This document shows, piece by piece, positions 26,609 to 35,927 of a stretch of 64,000 nucleotides of DNA. Under the pieces are notes generated by a model. The model saw only the letters and a list, made by a program, of their open reading frames with translations. It searched no databases and was not told the origin of the DNA. Positions within the stretch are counted from its first letter, which is position 1. Every line of letters begins with the position of its first letter. The stretch lies in NCBI RefSeq assembly GCF_019977735.1, contig NZ_AP025018.1, positions 1,984,001 to 2,048,000 of the forward strand, given 5' to 3'. The position numbers were made by a program, and so were the translations under genes. The DNA is from Calothrix sp. PCC 7716 (lineage in GTDB: Bacteria > Cyanobacteriota > Cyanobacteriia > Cyanobacteriales > Nostocaceae).

Positions 26609-28027
26609 CTAGCAGTCGTAGTAGAGTGCGAACTCATGGGGGTGAGGACGCAAACGCATAGGGTTGACTTCGTTATCTATTTTGTAAGCTATCCAGTTTT
26701 GGATAAAGTCTTCGCTAAACACACCACCCGCTGTTAAGAAAGCATGATCTTTTTCTAGTGCTTCTAGTGCTGCGTCTAGTGAACCTGGGGTTGAAGGAAC
26801 TTTTGCTAGTTCTTCTGGTGATAATTCGTAGATGTTTTTATCTAAAGGTTCGCCTGGATCTATTTTATTCTTGATACCGTCTAAACCTGCACATAGCATT
26901 GCTGCAAATGCTAAGTATGGGTTGGAGGTCGCATCTGGACAACGGAATTCTAAGCGTTTTGCTTTGGGATTGGTGCCAGATAATGGAATACGAATAGAAG
27001 CTGAACGGTTACCTTGCGAGTATGCTAAGTTTACAGGCGCCTCATAACCAGGAACTAAGCGTTTGTATGAGTTAGTGGTAGGGTTAGTTATTGCTAATAC
27101 AGCAGGTGCGTGCTTGAGCAAACCGCCAATATAATGTAAAGCAGTTTCACTTAAACCAGCATATTTATCGCCAGCAAATAATGGTTGACCATCTTTCCAA
27201 ATCGACTGGTGACAGTGCATACCTGAACCATTATCACCAAATACTGGCTTGGGCATAAAGGTTACGGTTCTACCATACTTTTTAGCCACGTTCTTGATGA
27301 CATATTTATAAGTCATCAACCAGTCAGCAGCTTGGATTAATTTACCAAACTTGAAACCTAGTTCGCACTGACCACCAGTAGCTACTTCGTGGTGATGTTT
27401 TTCAATGGGGACACCTAACTTCGCCATTGTTAACAGCATCTCTGTCCGCATATCTTGGAAAGTATCGGTAGGAGCTACTGGAAAATAACCTTCTTTGAAG
27501 CGGGGTTTGTAACCTAAGTTACCACCTGCTTCGGTTCTACCTGAGTTCCATTTACCTTCGATAGAGTCTACATAGTAGTAACCTGAACTGGAATTTTGGT
27601 CGAAGCGAACATCATCAAAAATGAAAAATTCTGCTTCTGGCCCAAAAAATACTGTATCGCCAACACCACTAGCAATTACAGAATCTACCGCGCGTTGAGC
27701 AATTTGACGAGGACAACGGTCGTAAGGTTCACCAGTACGAGGCTCAATAATGCTACAAACTATTGAGAGCGTTGGCTCTTGCATGAATGGGTCTATCCAT
27801 GCTGTATCTGGGTCGAGAACCATCGACATGTCACTAGCTTCAATTCCTTTCCAACCCCGAATACTCGAACCGTCAAAAGGTACACCTTCGGTGAAGCTGC
27901 TTTCATCGATTTGATTTTGGTACACCGTTAAGTGCTGCCAAGTTCCCAACATGTCGATGAATTTCAGGTCAATCATCTGAATGTTGTTGTCTTTAACCAA
28001 CTTCAGGACTTCTTGTGGGGTTGTCAT
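26609..28027 (-). CDS. glnA: Glutamine synthetase, type I
   Basis: A 472-residue GSI, the central ammonium-assimilating enzyme (glutamate + NH3 + ATP to glutamine). Visible marks are [21 protein letters not shown] with metal-binding Glu residues, [20 protein letters not shown] and the C-terminal [11 protein letters not shown]. The adenylylation-site region ([10 protein letters not shown]) lacks full resemblance to the enterobacterial loop, fitting control by IF proteins instead. An NtcA-activated promoter lies upstream at 28129-28170, giving a leader of about 95 bases. Confidence 0.97.
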   Translation of the reverse strand: MTTPQEVLKLVKDNNIQMIDLKFIDMLGTWQHLTVYQNQIDESSFTEGVPFDGSSIRGWKGIEASDMSMVLDPDTAWIDPFMQEPTLSIVCSIIEPRTGEPYDRCPRQIAQRAVDSVIASGVGDTVFFGPEAEFFIFDDVRFDQNSSSGYYYVDSIEGKWNSGRTEAGGNLGYKPRFKEGYFPVAPTDTFQDMRTEMLLTMAKLGVPIEKHHHEVATGGQCELGFKFGKLIQAADWLMTYKYVIKNVAKKYGRTVTFMPKPVFGDNGSGMHCHQSIWKDGQPLFAGDKYAGLSETALHYIGGLLKHAPAVLAITNPTTNSYKRLVPGYEAPVNLAYSQGNRSASIRIPLSGTNPKAKRLEFRCPDATSNPYLAFAAMLCAGLDGIKNKIDPGEPLDKNIYELSPEELAKVPSTPGSLDAALEALEKDHAFLTAGGVFSEDFIQNWIAYKIDNEVNPMRLRPHPHEFALYYDC

Positions 28028-28128
28028 GGTTACTCCTTATCTGCCTAATTACTTCACAGTCAATTCATAAAGCCCAAAGCAATAGCTGACCCTGCTTGGC
28101 ACTCACCAAATTTTTGCACACCTGGATT

Positions 28129-28170
28129 ATCGTAAGAAGAGGTTGACCAGAATTTTGTATTCTTTGATAC
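28129..28170 (-). promoter_or_regulatory. NtcA-activated promoter of glnA
   Basis: On the minus strand GTA-TCAAAGAA-TAC (28170-28157) is followed after exactly 22 bases by the -10 element TACGAT (28134-28129). This is the canonical class II NtcA promoter layout. The start of transcription would fall near 28122. The remaining 240 bases up to apcF hold a GGCGCC site and the apcF promoter region. Confidence 0.85.
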
Positions 28171-28411
28171 AGAATTTCCACTTTAAAGGTTATATTAACC
28201 TTTACCTGTTCATAACGATACAAAACTACAAAGTAGATTTTCTTACAGGCAACTTTGACATAAAATCCTTTATGAGAGTGCGAGTTGCGGCGCCGAAATA
28301 TTATTGTAGAGGTATGAAGGCAACACAATTGCTATTCTCATGCATTTATTGCATAACGAAACAGCCAAATTAATATCAAACCGTTAACAGGAATGATTGG
28401 GAGATAAAGGT

Positions 28412-28921
28412 ATGCGCGACGCTGTTACAAGTTTAATTAAGAATTATGACGTTGCTGGACGTTACTTTGACCGGATTGCAATTGACAATCTCAAAGGCTA
28501 CTTTGAAAGCGGTACCGCACGCATTAAAGCAGCAGCAGCAATAAATTCCAACGCAGCAGGTATCGTTAAGCAAGCAGGTTCAGCTTTGTTCGACGAACAA
28601 CCTGAGTTAATTCGTCCAGGTGGAAACGCTTACACAACTCGTCGCTACGCAGCTTGCTTACGCGATATGGACTACTACTTGCGCTATGCAACTTATGCAC
28701 TTGTAGCAGGCAGCATGGATGTACTCGATGAGCGTGTTCTCCAAGGTTTACGCGAAACTTACAACTCGTTAGGTGTACCCATCGGTCCAACAGTTCGCGG
28801 TATCCAAATTATGAAAGATATCGTTAAAGAACAAGCTGCTTCCTCTGGTGTCACCAATACCAGCTTTATCGATGAACCTTTCGATTACATGACCCGCGAG
28901 TTAAGCGAAAAAGACATCTAG
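28412..28921 (+). CDS. apcF: Allophycocyanin beta-18 subunit
   Basis: A 169-residue phycobiliprotein of the phycobilisome core. I chose the ATG at 28412 after the AAAGG ribosome binding site rather than a TTG five codons earlier, because MRDAVTSLIKNYDVAGRY is the family N-terminus. The bilin-binding cysteine is Cys82 in RRYAACLRDMDYYLRY. Other marks are QPELIRPGGNAYTT and LGVPIGPTVRGIQIMK. ApcF sits in the core next to the linker ApcE and helps pass energy to photosystem II. It is monocistronic with its own terminator. Confidence 0.95.
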   Translation: MRDAVTSLIKNYDVAGRYFDRIAIDNLKGYFESGTARIKAAAAINSNAAGIVKQAGSALFDEQPELIRPGGNAYTTRRYAACLRDMDYYLRYATYALVAGSMDVLDERVLQGLRETYNSLGVPIGPTVRGIQIMKDIVKEQAASSGVTNTSFIDEPFDYMTRELSEKDI

Positions 28922-28976
28922 TTGCTTTTTCTTAACATGTCTTAACAAAACTTAATATAAATTTTAATTAACATAA

Positions 28977-29009
28977 AGCGAGTCTTGTTACAAAGACTCG
29001 CTATTTTTG
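28977..29009 (+). terminator. apcF intrinsic terminator
   Basis: AGCGAGTCTT and AAGACTCGCT form a ten-pair stem with a short loop, followed by ATTTTTG. It lies 56 bases after the apcF stop. The following 29010-29175 holds a degenerate repeat (TGCTGAACGAAACGCAGTGCAG...) and no gene. Confidence 0.85.
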
Positions 29010-29175
29010 TATACTGCAAACGGGTTAAATATAAACTTTGTCATGCTGAACGAAACGCAGTGCAGTGAAGCATCTTAGAGATTCTAGCCTGCGGCAAATG
29101 CTCCGCATTACGCTACGCGACTAATGACATTTCTAAACCGTTCTTAGTATATTGTTAATTTAAACCGACTCCTAA

Positions 29176-29610
29176 TCACATCATGAAGCAATAATTCTGC
29201 TCAAATCTTCCAGCTAAAGTACTAACTAAATCTACTACTTCAGTCATATCCAATGGCTTGCATATACAAGCATGACAATTTAAATCTTCAGCCATGAGCG
29301 GGTAGATATTGCGTTTAGACTCAACTACACCAATTATAAAAATTTCCTTACTAGCTTTACTCGCACAAACGTTTATTTTTTCAGCTATGTCACACTGTTG
29401 AAGTGCTTGAACGCTGGCAAATACAACATCAGGAGGATGATACACCAGTTCGGCTACGGCGTTATTAACTGAAGCGGATGATGTAACAGCGGCGCCATGC
29501 GATTCTAGAATATAAGTCAATAAGTCGCGCTCATCTCGCTTACTTTCGATAACTAACACACTTAACCCTCTTAACGAGGTTTTTTCAATAACTTGCTTCT
29601 CTACATACAT
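29176..29610 (-). CDS. Receiver-like domain protein lacking the phosphoacceptor Asp
   Basis: I chose the ATG at 29610 (MYVEKQVIE), giving about 144 residues; an earlier ATG adds a hydrophobic leader with no receiver features. The fold follows a response-regulator receiver: SVLVIESKRDERDLL (acidic pocket partly kept), PPDVVFASVQ where the phosphorylated Asp should end the third strand but Ala-Ser is present, and CICKPLD with the conserved Lys-Pro. It is therefore a pseudo-receiver that is unlikely to be phosphorylated. No output domain is attached. Confidence 0.7.
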   Translation of the reverse strand: MYVEKQVIEKTSLRGLSVLVIESKRDERDLLTYILESHGAAVTSSASVNNAVAELVYHPPDVVFASVQALQQCDIAEKINVCASKASKEIFIIGVVESKRNIYPLMAEDLNCHACICKPLDMTEVVDLVSTLAGRFEQNYCFMM

Positions 29611-29881
29611 AACAGTAACCACAAATAATTTTTTCAAATAACCACTATAAAGAATCAATATGTTAATCCTACTTCAGCGGCAATTGACCGATATAAGTAA
29701 AATCACTTAAAATTCACAACTTAAAATAATTTGTCTATATACTACTTATACAATTGCAAAATTTTGTTACAGTATATTTTTAATTATTAATTAAGATTTA
29801 TATTTACAACAAAAAAATAAGTATGTGTTATGTCTCTGAGGTAATAAAATAAGAGTAAACAACTGTCTCAAAAATATTACA

Positions 29882-30724
29882 TTGGCGAAACAACGGCTCG
29901 ATACTTTACTTGTCGAACGAAACTTATGTACTTCCCGTGCATTGGCACAGCGTCTCATCCAAGCAGGAGAGGTGACAGTTGATGGTAACGTAATTGATAA
30001 AGCTGGAACCGAAATAGACACAGGCGCCTCCATAACAGTTAAACAAAAATCTCGCTTTGTTTCCAGAGGCGGCGAAAAACTAGCAAAAGCGCTCTTAACA
30101 TTTAATATAGACGTAACCGCACGTGTATGCTTAGATGCGGGTATCTCCACAGGTGGTTTTACAGACTGTTTACTCCAAGCAGGAGCGTCATTAGTTTACG
30201 GAGTAGACGTTGGTTATGGTCAAGTAGACTGGAAACTGCGAAACGACCCCAGAGTTATCTTACTAGAACGCACAAATATCAGACATCTCACTCCCGAACA
30301 ACTATACCAAAACTCCCCCCCTTACCAAGGGGGGGTTAGGGGGGGATCAGAATATCCCAACCTTATAGTCGTCGATGTCTCATTTATTTCCGTCACCAAA
30401 ATATTACCTGCACTGTGGCGCCTCTCCCAACCAGCACGAGAAATGGTACTACTAGTAAAACCACAATTTGAAGTTGGAAAAAACAAAGTTGGCAAAAAAG
30501 GAGTAGTGCGTGACCCACTACATCAAGCTGAAGCTATTTACCAAGTTTTGCAGACAGCACAAGAACTTGGATGGAAATATAAAGGTTTAACGTGGTCGCC
30601 AATCACGGGACCCGCTGGAAATGTAGAATATTTACTGTGGTTATCAATGGAAAGTATAACGGCGCCGTTAGAACTTGAAGCAATCAAGCAACTAACTGTT
30701 ACAGCAATAAATGAAATAAAGTAG
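29882..30724 (+). CDS. tlyA: TlyA family rRNA 2'-O-methyltransferase
   Basis: A 280-residue protein starting at TTG (29882), which gives the family N-terminus AKQRLDTLLVERNL. An S4 RNA-binding domain (residues 1-60) is followed by a FtsJ-like SAM methyltransferase with DAGISTGGFTDCLL (85-98), VVDVSFIS and LLVKPQFE. TlyA methylates ribosomal RNA cytidines; it is also annotated as a haemolysin. Residues 144-157 (NSPPYQGGVRGGSE) come from a palindromic repeat inserted in frame, between conserved segments, in what should be a surface loop. Confidence 0.9.
   Translation: MAKQRLDTLLVERNLCTSRALAQRLIQAGEVTVDGNVIDKAGTEIDTGASITVKQKSRFVSRGGEKLAKALLTFNIDVTARVCLDAGISTGGFTDCLLQAGASLVYGVDVGYGQVDWKLRNDPRVILLERTNIRHLTPEQLYQNSPPYQGGVRGGSEYPNLIVVDVSFISVTKILPALWRLSQPAREMVLLVKPQFEVGKNKVGKKGVVRDPLHQAEAIYQVLQTAQELGWKYKGLTWSPITGPAGNVEYLLWLSMESITAPLELEAIKQLTVTAINEIK
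30314..30348. repeat. G/C-tract palindromic repeat inside tlyA
   Basis: TCCCCCCCTTACCAAGGGGG followed by GGTTAGGGGGGGATC is a copy of the element between nirB and nirD. It lies in frame in tlyA and encodes NSPPYQGGVRGGS. Confidence 0.85.
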
Positions 30725-30807
30725 AAAGTGCTGAGTGCTGAGTGCTGAGTGCTGAGTGCTGAGTTATTTCTTATTACTCAGCACTCAGCACTTTAAACTC
30801 AGCACTA
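30725..30807. repeat. Heptamer tandem repeats after tlyA
   Basis: Five GTGCTGA-type heptamers (30728-30764) face the reverse-complement heptamers CTCAGCA (30777-30805), so the whole forms a long hairpin between the convergent tlyA and cp12 genes. It may end both transcripts. Confidence 0.85.
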
Positions 30808-30810
30808 TAT

Positions 30811-31074
30811 TTACACGTCGTAAACGCGACATTCAAGAGCATCGGGATGCGAAGAGCAATATTTGTCTAAAGAACTTTTAACTTGAACTTCTTTGCTACG
30901 ATGTGATTTTTCAGCTTGTAACTCTTCAACGATATCCCAAGCTACTGCACACTCTTGTGAGGTATCACCGTGCAAACCACATGCACTGCGTGCTTCTACA
31001 ATTGATTCATGAATTACTTGTTCAATAGTACGTTGAGTTTCTTCGGAAGCAACTGCGTTTAATGTATTTTGCAT
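30811..31074 (-). CDS. cp12: CP12 Calvin-cycle regulatory protein
   Basis: An 87-residue intrinsically disordered protein. It has both regulatory cysteine pairs: CGLHGDTSQEC (about residues 32-42) and CSSHPDALEC at the C-terminus, the central AWDIVEELQAEKSH motif and the final CRVYDV. CP12 joins phosphoribulokinase and GAPDH into an inactive complex when oxidised in the dark and releases them in the light. The gene stands alone, with a long upstream non-coding region. Confidence 0.95.
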   Translation of the reverse strand: MQNTLNAVASEETQRTIEQVIHESIVEARSACGLHGDTSQECAVAWDIVEELQAEKSHRSKEVQVKSSLDKYCSSHPDALECRVYDV

Positions 31075-31870
31075 TTTGACTCTCGCTCTTGTATTTGACT
31101 AGACAATAAATGAAATATCTTTTAAGTACTTCGGTTTTAATAGGGTAAATTAGGCGCCGCAAGGCATTAATACTTAGTTCGGATTAAATATTAGGTAAAA
31201 TTACCTGTTAGCCTTTGAAAGCGTTGTCTTTATTCACCTTAACCTAACATACCCAGTGTAAACTACTGTTCATCAGATTGTCGGGTGGTAATAACCGTCA
31301 TTTAACTTGATTAACATGACCGGATAACACTCCGACGTAATTATGGAATTAAGTAAATTTTAATTCTGCATTAACTGTTACAGTTTGCATAAATTTTATA
31401 TTCATTAATCAGAGAGTTTTTCATCAAAACGTCAATATTTCTCTGTATAAATTAATTATACGTTATAAAAAGTTACTTTCCGCATTGTTACGAAACGAAG
31501 TCCGTATAAAGCTGAAAGCCTTAATAAATAAGAATTTTTATTACAGAAGTGTATTTTTTATTTCTTAATTTTTAATTTAGATTTGCGTAGGTTGAGCAAA
31601 ATATACATATGATTAACAATTCGCAATTAATATAATTGTAAATATAAAGAAACCCGGTTTCTAGGATTTGATATAAGTTTTTTAAGTGATAAGCATCTGA
31701 AGTACCAATATAAAAATGGGAACAATATATAAATAACTTCATTTAAAGTTTAAGAGGCAACAGTAGCGAGTATTTCTTGTATAACAGTACTAGCGCTGAC
31801 TGTACTAAAGCAGTATATGAGCCAAACCCGCAATTGTGGGAAGAGAATTTTAACAGAAGGAGAAGTAGCA
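31075..31870. other. Long AT-rich intergenic region upstream of cp12
   Basis: About 800 bases with no convincing gene, holding the cp12 promoter region (including GGCGCC at about 31152), the palindrome AGAAACCCGGTTTCT at 31648-31662, and at 31759-31812 a short rearranged copy of two pieces of the nearby GTPase gene (see findings). Confidence 0.6.
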
Positions 31871-32092
31871 ATGACGAATGATAGTAATGAGATGTTAGTA
31901 GAACAAGAAGTAACTGACACATTAGAAATGGATGGTAAGTTCTTTATAATTGAAAATGTGCCTGCACGGGTTAATATTGAAACTGGCGAGCAATTTTTTT
32001 CTCCAGATACGGCAGAACGCTTGCAACAAATTATATGGAACTCAGAAAAACCTGTTTATTTAAATTACTTATTACTGCAATTTAGTGCCTAG
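31871..32092 (+). CDS. YgiT/MqsA-like small protein without zinc cysteines
   Basis: I chose the ATG at 31871 because AAGGAG lies eight bases before it; a longer frame upstream contains duplicated DNA. The 73-residue product has FFIIENVPARVNIETGEQFF and SPDTAERLQQIIW, the pattern of the C-terminal part of YgiT/MqsA-type antitoxins, but the zinc-binding cysteines are missing (ETGE where CPxCGE is usual). No toxin gene is next to it. Its 3' end overlaps the convergent GTPase gene by 21 bases. Confidence 0.6.
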   Translation: MTNDSNEMLVEQEVTDTLEMDGKFFIIENVPARVNIETGEQFFSPDTAERLQQIIWNSEKPVYLNYLLLQFSA

Positions 32093-33412
32093 TTCTTGTT
32101 GTAAGCGATGTAGAATCGTTTCTTTAGGAACAGTAGCGAGTATTTCTTGTATAACAGTACTGGCGCCAAATTGTCCCCAAGTACACCCAGCTTCAAGGTA
32201 TACTTTAGCAGCTTTACCAATTGTAACGGCGCCATATCCAGCAATACCCGACTGTACTAAAGCACTGCCAATAAACCCAGTAATATTAGCAGGATTATCA
32301 CCAGCTACTATAGAAGCACTTTTATCGAACCCAAATACAACGCTTGTTCCCAACTCCCCAAGTAATAAACCACCCGAACTTAAAAAAATCGTCTTGAGAA
32401 TTTTTCCAGCTTGATATCCAGTCATCGGTAAACCATAAACCTTTGCGAGAGAACGAATTAAGGCAAGGTCAGCAACCGCACCACCAAACACATCAAGTAC
32501 AGCAATAGGATTTAACGCTACGGCCAAAGCTTTATACTTTGCAAACTGCCATATTAACTCTTCAGCTTGCTGTTCGCGCGCGTCGATTGTTTTTTGAGCG
32601 ATACTTTCCTCTACTTCGCGTGCTTGTACCAAAGCATTCAGCGCTAAAAGTGACCGACCCTCACGGTTGAGAATATTTAATATAGTCTGTCTCAACTCAT
32701 TAATTTGAGGTGGTAAATTTTCCCACTCATAGTCAACTCGTCCATCAGGATACTCAACCCGCACCTCTAAAGGAGAAGGTTCTGCTGCTACCATGACAAT
32801 TTCATCGGGTTGTAAAGGTTTTTCTAATAAATTTCCGGCGCCTAACTGCTGCAAATTGCGATAAACTGTCTCTCTATCAGTATCAGGATATAAATCAATC
32901 TTGTTAAAAACCAAAATTAAAGGTTTCTGAGACTTGCGTAACTCCAACAAAGCATTATACTCAGTACGTGTAATATCACCCGACACCACAAACAAAATCA
33001 AATCAGCTTGTTGAGCCACATCCTTAGCCATTTTCGCGCGTATCTCACCCGCAATTTCATCTAACCCAGGTGTATCAATCAACTCCACCTGCACCTTCTC
33101 GCTAGGACTCCAGCGTATCGAACGGGGGTACTGCGTCACACCATTAAGAGGTCCCGTTTGTAAAACCTTTTGTCCCAACAAAGCATTAAGTACCGAAGAC
33201 TTGCCACGACTAACCAAACCAAAAGCAGCAATACGCACCACATTTTGGTCAAGCTTATTAAGAGTCGAGGTCAACATCTCCAACTCAGGTTTTACCAAAC
33301 CTGTTAGTTGGGACGAAGCTTGTCCCGACTTACGAAGACTATTGTACCAAGATAGAGTTTGGCGGAGACTAGCGCGCGCGCGGTTTAAGTGACTTTCTTG
33401 TAAATTCGACAC
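32072..33412 (-). CDS. Era/dynamin-like GTPase with DUF697-type C-terminus
   Basis: A 446-residue GTPase. The G1 loop is GLVSRGKSS (about residues 65-73), G2 Thr in GVTQYP, G3 DTPGLDE and G4 NKIDLY. The C-terminal third is hydrophobic with glycine-rich helices (LDVFGGAVADLALI, SGGLLLGELG) as in DUF697 proteins that associate with membranes. Function is not established; such GTPases are widespread in cyanobacteria. Confidence 0.85.
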   Translation of the reverse strand: MSNLQESHLNRARASLRQTLSWYNSLRKSGQASSQLTGLVKPELEMLTSTLNKLDQNVVRIAAFGLVSRGKSSVLNALLGQKVLQTGPLNGVTQYPRSIRWSPSEKVQVELIDTPGLDEIAGEIRAKMAKDVAQQADLILFVVSGDITRTEYNALLELRKSQKPLILVFNKIDLYPDTDRETVYRNLQQLGAGNLLEKPLQPDEIVMVAAEPSPLEVRVEYPDGRVDYEWENLPPQINELRQTILNILNREGRSLLALNALVQAREVEESIAQKTIDAREQQAEELIWQFAKYKALAVALNPIAVLDVFGGAVADLALIRSLAKVYGLPMTGYQAGKILKTIFLSSGGLLLGELGTSVVFGFDKSASIVAGDNPANITGFIGSALVQSGIAGYGAVTIGKAAKVYLEAGCTWGQFGASTVIQEILATVPKETILHRLQQELGTKLQ

Positions 33413-33535
33413 AGCAGTAATAATAAGTTTATATGTACCTTCGTCGTAAGCACTTTAGTGCTTCAAAACAATAATTACAAAAATAACCTGACTTTGACAT
33501 AATCAAGCTTATAAAGTAAAAGTGTATCTACAAAT

Positions 33536-34054
33536 ATGTCCGCATCAGATTGGGAAAAATTATTAGCCGAAGGAAGACAAACAGTTGAAACAGTTCGTAG
33601 AGGACTTAGAAACCGTGGTATCAACGCAGGAGAGTCTATAATGACAGACTTTGGTACTGATGAGGACATTCCTGTATACAGTAGTGATGGTGAACGCAAA
33701 CTATTTTGGATATCAGTCAAAAGTATTGCAATTGCTGTTCATAACCCTCGTGTCTTACCAAATGGTTACAGAGGTTGGATGTGTGGTGAGGTTGAAAGTA
33801 AACAATGGGTTAATCCACCTTCAGCAATAATTTGGTTTTGTCCCATGACACGTATCGCTTGGGGTACAATACCTCCCAGAAGGTTAAGTCAACGTTGGTT
33901 TATTTTTCCAGACCGTTGGGGAGTAATTGAAGATAGACGCAAAACAAATATACTAGGACAAACGACATATCTTTATCCTAGCTGGCTTGTGCCTCCAAAA
34001 AACACTATCAACAAAGAGGAAATAATTACCCATATTCAAAGGTTAGTGCAATAA
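33536..34054 (+). CDS. Unknown protein
   Basis: A 172-residue protein, first of a plus-strand accessory run. The N-terminus is helical (WEKLLAEGRQTVETVRRGL). The middle has TDFGTDEDIPV and KLFWISVKS, which faintly recalls the acidic residues and lysine of a PD-(D/E)XK nuclease core, but I cannot support that. The C-terminus is rich in Trp and Pro (IIWFCPMTRIAWG, YPSWLVPP). The small-paralog array begins 42 bases downstream. Confidence 0.5.
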   Translation: MSASDWEKLLAEGRQTVETVRRGLRNRGINAGESIMTDFGTDEDIPVYSSDGERKLFWISVKSIAIAVHNPRVLPNGYRGWMCGEVESKQWVNPPSAIIWFCPMTRIAWGTIPPRRLSQRWFIFPDRWGVIEDRRKTNILGQTTYLYPSWLVPPKNTINKEEIITHIQRLVQ

Positions 34055-34096
34055 AAATTGTCTACAATTGTATTGTAATAAATAATAGGGATAAGA

Positions 34097-34348
34097 ATGA
34101 TGTCAGAAACACTTGTTGACCTTGACGGAATTTTCAATCTTGCACTAAAAGAAACACAAGAATTGTTAGAACTTGGATATGATCTTAGAGACAATTCGTG
34201 TATAACATCTCTCGAATGGTACGCTAATAAATATCCTGAAATAGCACCGCGTTGTAATGATGCCTTAAGGGAATTGATAGAAAAACAAGCTGTAATGTAT
34301 CCGGAACTGACAAATGCAGTCTATGATATAGATTTAGATAGTTTCTAA
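34097..34348 (+). CDS. Small paralog array, copy 1
   Basis: An 83-residue acidic helical protein (MSETLVDLDGIFNLALKETQ, LEWYANKYPEIAPRCNDAL, LIEKQAVMYPEL). The family is unknown to me. It is the first of five tandem paralogs (34.1-35.7 kb) that share the VDLDGIFN start, WYAxKYPEIA centre and ELIEKQ helix. Starts at ATGATG, either Met possible. The 3' flank (TAATGCTGCCTTTTATTGC) is a diverged form of a flank repeated after other copies. Confidence 0.6.
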   Translation: MMSETLVDLDGIFNLALKETQELLELGYDLRDNSCITSLEWYANKYPEIAPRCNDALRELIEKQAVMYPELTNAVYDIDLDSF

Positions 34349-34461
34349 CTAATGCTGCCTTTTATTGCATAACTATAATAAACACTCAATGGTTTATTTT
34401 CCCTGAGCTTTGGAAAAAACACTTGATGGACGTAAAGAGTAGTTTCATAAGGATTTTCTCT

Positions 34462-34710
34462 ATGTCAGAACCCTTCGTTGACCTTGATGGTATATTTAAT
34501 CACGCTGTTAAAGAAACCGAAGAAATGATTGAACATGGATTTTACTTAACTGAGCCTTGTTTGGTTACACCGCTTGGTTGGTATGCGAACAAGTATCCAG
34601 AAATCGCAGACCGTTGTAATGATGCTTTAATGGCGTTAATTGAAAAACAAGCTATTATGTATCCTGAACTGTTTAATGTTGACTATGATATAGAGTCACA
34701 TATTTTCTAA
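34462..34710 (+). CDS. Small paralog array, copy 2
   Basis: An 82-residue member; the ATG at 34462 follows AAGGATTTTCTCT. It reads MSEPFVDLDGIFNHAVKET, LVTPLGWYANKYPEIADRC, LIEKQAIMYPELFN. It is intact, and belongs to a subtype shared with copy 4 (EEMIEHGF, TEPCLVTP). The 3' flank is TAACGGCGCCTTTTAT. Confidence 0.6.
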   Translation: MSEPFVDLDGIFNHAVKETEEMIEHGFYLTEPCLVTPLGWYANKYPEIADRCNDALMALIEKQAIMYPELFNVDYDIESHIF

Positions 34711-34754
34711 ATAACGGCGCCTTTTATATTGATTAATAATAGGTAAGCTTATTT

Positions 34755-35007
34755 ATGTCAAAACTTGTTGACCTTGATGGAATTTTTAATCTTGCGCTTA
34801 AAGAAACGCAACAATTGTTAGAACTTGGCTATGATATTAGTGACCCTTCATTGGTCACATCGCGCTTATTGGTATGCTGGTAAATATCCTGAAATAGCAG
34901 AGCGTTGTAATGATGCATTAACCGAATTGATTGAAAAACAAGCTCTAATATCTCCTGAACTAGCAACTAATGTGTATGATAGATATCCAGGTTCCCATAG
35001 TTTTTGA
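34755..35007 (+). pseudogene. Small paralog array, copy 3 (+1 frameshift)
   Basis: Starts MSKLVDLDGIFNLALKETQ and is intact to SLVTS, where one extra base (about C34863 in TCGCGCTTATTGG) shifts the frame and gives an early stop TAA at 34881-34883. Allowing one skipped base, the rest reads WYAGKYPEIAERCNDAL to the end YPGSHSF (TGA 35005-35007) with no other damage. Compared with copy 5 it is nearly identical. The shift could be a recent mutation, a sequencing matter or programmed. Confidence 0.7.
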
Positions 35008-35089
35008 ATAACGGCGCCTTTTATAGCGCAATTAGATTTTAGATAGTTTTTAAATAGTAACTTTGATACAAAGTGATTATAGATTTATA

Positions 35090-35351
35090 ATGGATAAACA
35101 CGATTATTCTAAACTTGTTGACCTTGATGGTATATTCAATCAGGCTGTTAAAGAAACTGAAGAAATGCTTGGACATGGATTTGACTTAACTGAACCTTGT
35201 TTGGTAACACCACGCTTGTTGGTACGCGAACAAGTATCCAGAAATAGCTGACCGATGTAACGATGCTTTAATGGCATTAATTGACAAACAATATATTATG
35301 TATCCTGAACTGCGAAATGCTCATTATGAGATAGATTTAGATAGTTTTTAA
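35090..35351 (+). pseudogene. Small paralog array, copy 4 (+1 frameshift)
   Basis: Starts MDKHDYSKLVDLDGIFNQA and runs to LVTP, where one extra base (about C35213 in CCACGCTTGTTGG) shifts the frame at exactly the position affected in copy 3. After skipping one base it continues WYANKYPEIADRCNDAL to YEIDLDSF and a TAA at 35349-35351 without other damage. Its sequence is of the copy 2 subtype, so the shared lesion crosses subtypes. Confidence 0.7.
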
Positions 35352-35385
35352 ATCACTTTGTATCAAATTTATTATAGATTTAATA

Positions 35386-35652
35386 ATGGATAAACACGAT
35401 TATTCTAAATTTGTTGACCTTGATGGAATTTTCAATCTCGCACTAAAAGAAACTCAAGAATTGTTAGAACTTGGTTACGATATTAGTGACCCTTCATTTG
35501 TGACATCGCTCGAATGGTACGCTGGTAAATATCCTGAAATAGCAGAGCGTTGTAATAATGCATTAACCGAATTGATTGAAAAACAAGCTCTAATATCTCC
35601 TGAACTAGCAACTAATGTGTATGATAGATATCCAGATTCGCATAATTTTTAA
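35386..35652 (+). CDS. Small paralog array, copy 5
   Basis: An intact 88-residue member (MDKHDYSKFVDLDGIFNLA, VTSLEWYAGKYPEIAERC, ELIEKQALISPEL, YPDSHNF). The 5' flank AGATTTAATAATGGATAAACA and the 3' flank TAATGGCGCCTTTCATAGCG match those of copies 4 and 3, showing that units of about 300 bases were duplicated with their flanks. Confidence 0.6.
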   Translation: MDKHDYSKFVDLDGIFNLALKETQELLELGYDISDPSFVTSLEWYAGKYPEIAERCNNALTELIEKQALISPELATNVYDRYPDSHNF

Positions 35653-35927
35653 ATAATGGCGCCTTTCATAGCGTAATGAGTCTTAGAGGTTGTTTGAAAA
35701 GTGTCGTTTTATGTCATGCCCAGGAACGAAGCATCTCAGTGTACAAGCTCAAACCCTAGATTCTACCCTACCCTTCGGGATATCCTCCGGATAACGGGAA
35801 AACTCCGTTTACGTTCCGTAAGACTCCACTCGCTTGGGACAATTTACACCTTATCTGACTTTTCAAACATCCTCTTAGACATTGATAATATTTGGTTATA
35901 CATATCGATTATACAAAGGAAACTCTG
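35653..35927. repeat. Intergenic repeat-derived sequence
   Basis: After the array flank comes a degenerate repeat (GTCATGCCCAGGAACGAAGC ... CTTCGGGATATCCTCCGG...) related to the one near 29041. A plus-strand frame across it has no protein-like features and is not called. Confidence 0.55.

Noticed and set aside
28065-28373. Two opposite small frames between glnA and apcF
   Set aside because: They cover the NtcA promoter of glnA and have poor composition.
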